This document shows positions 6,086 to 7,531 of a stretch of DNA of 7,531 nucleotides, piece after piece (position 1 is the first letter of the stretch; every line of letters begins with the position of its first letter). The notes beneath the pieces were generated by a model. That model did no database searches. It saw nothing but the letters and a program-made list of their open reading frames with translations, and was not told the origin of the DNA. The DNA is from Armatimonadota bacterium (GTDB lineage Bacteria > Actinomycetota > Acidimicrobiia > Spongiisociales > UBA5794), in assembly GCA_008501565.1 (NCBI GenBank), contig QQUL01000078.1, forward strand, positions 1 through 7,531, written 5' to 3'. The position numbers and the translations under genes were made by a program.

Positions 6086-6765
6086 CGTGTCGGGTCCACA
6101 AGTCGGACACCGACACCGCGTTTCGTATGAAGGTAAACCGGCTCGGTGGCGGTTTCACCGAGCGCCTTGCGCAACCACGACACGTGAACATCGACGGTCT
6201 TGTCCGCACCCCCATACGGTTGATGCCAAACCTCTGCCATCAGTTCGCGCTTGCTCACCAACTTGTTCGGATTCGACGCCAGATAGGCAAGGAGGTCGAA
6301 GGCTCGGGCGGTCAATTCAATTGGGACACCGTCCAGCGTCACCTCATGACTGTCCCTATCAAGCCGGAGACCGCCCACGACAACAACATGGTCCTCTGGC
6401 GCATCGGACGTGCGTCGCATGACGGCACGGATCCTCGCCGCCAAGTGATCGGCGGAGTACGGCTTGACAACGTAGTCGTCGGCGCCGGCATCAAGAACCG
6501 CGATGATGTCTGTCTCGTCGTCTCGTGCGGTTGCCACAACGACGGGCACGTCGCTGACGGCTCGAATCATCCGAAGCGCTTCGGTGCCGTCGAGATCGGG
6601 CAGTCCAAGGTCGAGGATCACGACATCAAAGTCGCCCGACACGCCACGCTGTATTCCGTCCATGGCATTGGTGACTGTCTCAATGTCGTGCCCGCGTTCG
6701 GCAAGACGTTTCGCAAGGGATTCACGGATTCGTTGTTCGTCCTCAATGATCAGGATCGCAGCCAT
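6082..6765 (-). CDS. OmpR/PhoB-family response regulator
   Basis: A 227-residue DNA-binding regulator. The receiver domain (about 1-115) has the acidic pair Glu8/Asp9, phosphoacceptor Asp52 in VVILDLGLPDLDG, the switch Thr79 in VVVATA and Lys101 in VVKPYS. The C-terminal winged helix (about 127-225) contains LTARAFDLLAYLASNPNKLVSKRELMAEVW, a recognition-helix region around KTVDVHVSWLRKALG and the wing ending in HTKRGVGVRLV. It is full length for the family. The ATG at 6765 has GGAG only a few bases upstream. It is the first gene of the leftward block and overlaps the kinase gene by 4 nt. It probably controls its own operon and perhaps the divergent secreted-protein gene, since both share the region 6766-6876 with the palindromic element at 6828-6841. 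Confidence 0.93.
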   Translation of the reverse strand: MAAILIIEDEQRIRESLAKRLAERGHDIETVTNAMDGIQRGVSGDFDVVILDLGLPDLDGTEALRMIRAVSDVPVVVATARDDETDIIAVLDAGADDYVVKPYSADHLAARIRAVMRRTSDAPEDHVVVVGGLRLDRDSHEVTLDGVPIELTARAFDLLAYLASNPNKLVSKRELMAEVWHQPYGGADKTVDVHVSWLRKALGETATEPVYLHTKRGVGVRLVDPTR

Positions 6766-6827
6766 GACTCCACGTTACCGAGCCAGATTGCGTCCAGACT
6801 CCTGGTTATGCGATACATGGCACAGCC

Positions 6828-6841
6828 TTAACCGGCCGTTA
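6828..6841. promoter_or_regulatory. Imperfect palindrome in the divergent promoter region, candidate regulator site
   Basis: Positions 6829-6841 read TAACCGGCCGTTA, symmetric except for one pair. The left part, TTAACCGGC (6828-6836), recurs with one change as TTATCCGGC on the minus strand at 4738-4730, upstream of the Asp/His gene. The element lies between the response regulator (start 6765) and the divergent secreted-protein gene (start 6877), a normal place for autoregulation of both. I see no convincing -35/-10 pair to place it relative to transcription starts. Confidence 0.4.
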
Positions 6842-6876
6842 GCTCAGTAGTGATGATGTCGGGGGAAACTGTGTGT

Positions 6877-7428
6877 ATGAGACGAGGACTCGGACTTTCG
6901 ATCGCATGGATCAGTGCGACCATTGTTTCGGTCGTTATCGCTGGCGCCGCTGTCAGCAGTGTCCGGTCCGAGGTCACGCAAGAGCCAACGGCTCTGGGGT
7001 CGCCGACGGCTGCTGCGCTCGCCGTCGACACCGGGTCGACAACGATCCAGACAGTGCCGGAGACGACCGCCGTTTCCACAACCGTCGCCGAACCAACGCC
7101 ACAGGCTCCGTCAACGGTCGATTCATCGATTCCCGAGACAGTCGGATCGACGGCCCCTCCGGCACCTCCACCTTCGCCTCCGACGACCCAGCAGACAGCA
7201 TCCACCAAGACGTACAGCACCGATGGTGGAACGGTACGGATTCAAATCAGCGGCCAGTCCGTGACGTTCTCGGGTGCCGTGCCGAACCCCGGATGGAAGG
7301 TGGAGGTCGAAGAGACCGGTCCCGAAGAAGTGAAGGTCAAGTTCGAGCAGAACGGCGACGGTGACGACGAGATCGAGTTCAAGGCTCAGTTCGAAGACGG
7401 TGAGCTCCAGATCTCGATCGACGACTAG
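6877..7428 (+). CDS. Signal-anchored protein with Pro/Thr linker and acidic C-terminal domain
   Basis: From the ATG at 6877 the protein has 183 residues. It has a basic start (MRRG), a hydrophobic helix at about 5-27, a long Thr/Ser/Pro/Ala linker (about 35-110, including PPAPPPSPP) and a C-terminal domain (about 113-183) of beta character. That domain begins TYSTDGGTVRIQISGQSVTF, contains NPGWKVEVEETGPEEVKVKF and ends in a very acidic stretch finishing ISIDD. Other in-frame starts at 6850, 6853 and 6856 exist; I choose 6877 because it places the basic/hydrophobic signal at the N-terminus and has GGGGGA 10 nt upstream. I recall similar C-terminal domains next to two-component genes in actinobacteria, but I cannot name a family. 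Its position divergent from the regulator suggests it is a regulated target or an accessory sensor partner. It probably acts outside the membrane. Confidence 0.8.
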   Translation: MRRGLGLSIAWISATIVSVVIAGAAVSSVRSEVTQEPTALGSPTAAALAVDTGSTTIQTVPETTAVSTTVAEPTPQAPSTVDSSIPETVGSTAPPAPPPSPPTTQQTASTKTYSTDGGTVRIQISGQSVTFSGAVPNPGWKVEVEETGPEEVKVKFEQNGDGDDEIEFKAQFEDGELQISIDD

Positions 7429-7453
7429 CGCGTGGGAGGCATCTCGCCTGACG

Positions 7454-7459
7454 TAAGCT
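7454..7459 (+). promoter_or_regulatory. Possible -10 element for a leaderless transcript
   Basis: TAAGCT fits the TANNNT actinobacterial -10 and ends 6 nt before the ATG at 7466, the spacing expected when transcription begins on the start codon. No Shine-Dalgarno lies near that ATG (the closest purine run, gtgggagg, is about 26 nt away), which supports leaderless expression. The motif is short and could be chance. Confidence 0.3.
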
Positions 7460-7465
7460 CGCTCA

Positions 7466-7531
7466 ATGACTCCTGGCGACGAATTCGATGATGCCTATTG
7501 GGAAAGCCTTTCGACCGAGATCGGTGTTGAC
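7466..7531 (+). CDS. N-terminal fragment of an unknown rightward gene, cut by window edge
   Basis: Twenty-two codons run from the ATG at 7466 to the end of the window, beginning MTPGDEFDDAYWESLSTE. An in-frame TAA at 7454-7456 rules out a longer start unless one of the few codons between is used. The segment is acidic with no signal peptide, so the product is probably cytoplasmic. It follows the secreted-protein gene by 37 nt on the same strand, yet the local -10-like motif suggests its own transcript. There is too little sequence to name a family. Confidence 0.45.
   Translation, partial: MTPGDEFDDAYWESLSTEIGVD

Overview
The window looks like chromosome of a high-GC actinobacterium. Signs are the high GC content, Ala/Val/Asp/Glu-rich proteins, GTG starts and Pro/Thr-rich linkers behind signal anchors; an Acidimicrobiia/Ilumatobacter-like source is a guess from style only. 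No rRNA, tRNA, CRISPR array, integrase or insertion sequence is visible.

Layout. At the left edge there may be the start of a leftward gene (1-121, edge-truncated). Then comes a short regulatory-looking stretch with a 14-nt tandem repeat and an inverted repeat, followed by a rightward DHA2-type MFS drug exporter (275-1912). Its stop codon meets, tail to tail with 21 nt between, the end of a long leftward block of seven genes. Read in transcription order from 6765 down to 1934, the block holds an OmpR-type response regulator, a HAMP histidine kinase, an exported protein with an Asp/His tail, two small single-TM proteins, an ApbE-like flavin transferase and a ferric-reductase-like di-heme membrane protein. 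From 6085 leftward every junction is a 1- or 4-nt overlap, except the 109-nt gap between kinase and Asp/His protein. To the right, a secreted/anchored protein with an acidic C-terminal domain is transcribed divergently from the regulator (6877-7428). The first 22 codons of another rightward gene, probably leaderless, close the window.

How it may work together. The two-component pair probably senses something at the envelope and controls the downstream genes. Those genes combine a membrane b-heme electron carrier, a flavin-attaching enzyme, a poly-Asp/His metal-binding candidate and two unknown anchored small proteins. This reads as an envelope redox/metal module of a kind I do not recognise as described. 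Unusual points are: no FMN-accepting domain is visible; the ApbE protein has no export signal and has lost two expected metal-site residues; one small protein carries an internal duplication; and a TTA(A/T)CCGGC element occurs in both control regions of the block. No intergenic stretch exceeds 300 bases. The longest, 1-274, holds the candidate partial gene and the repeats.
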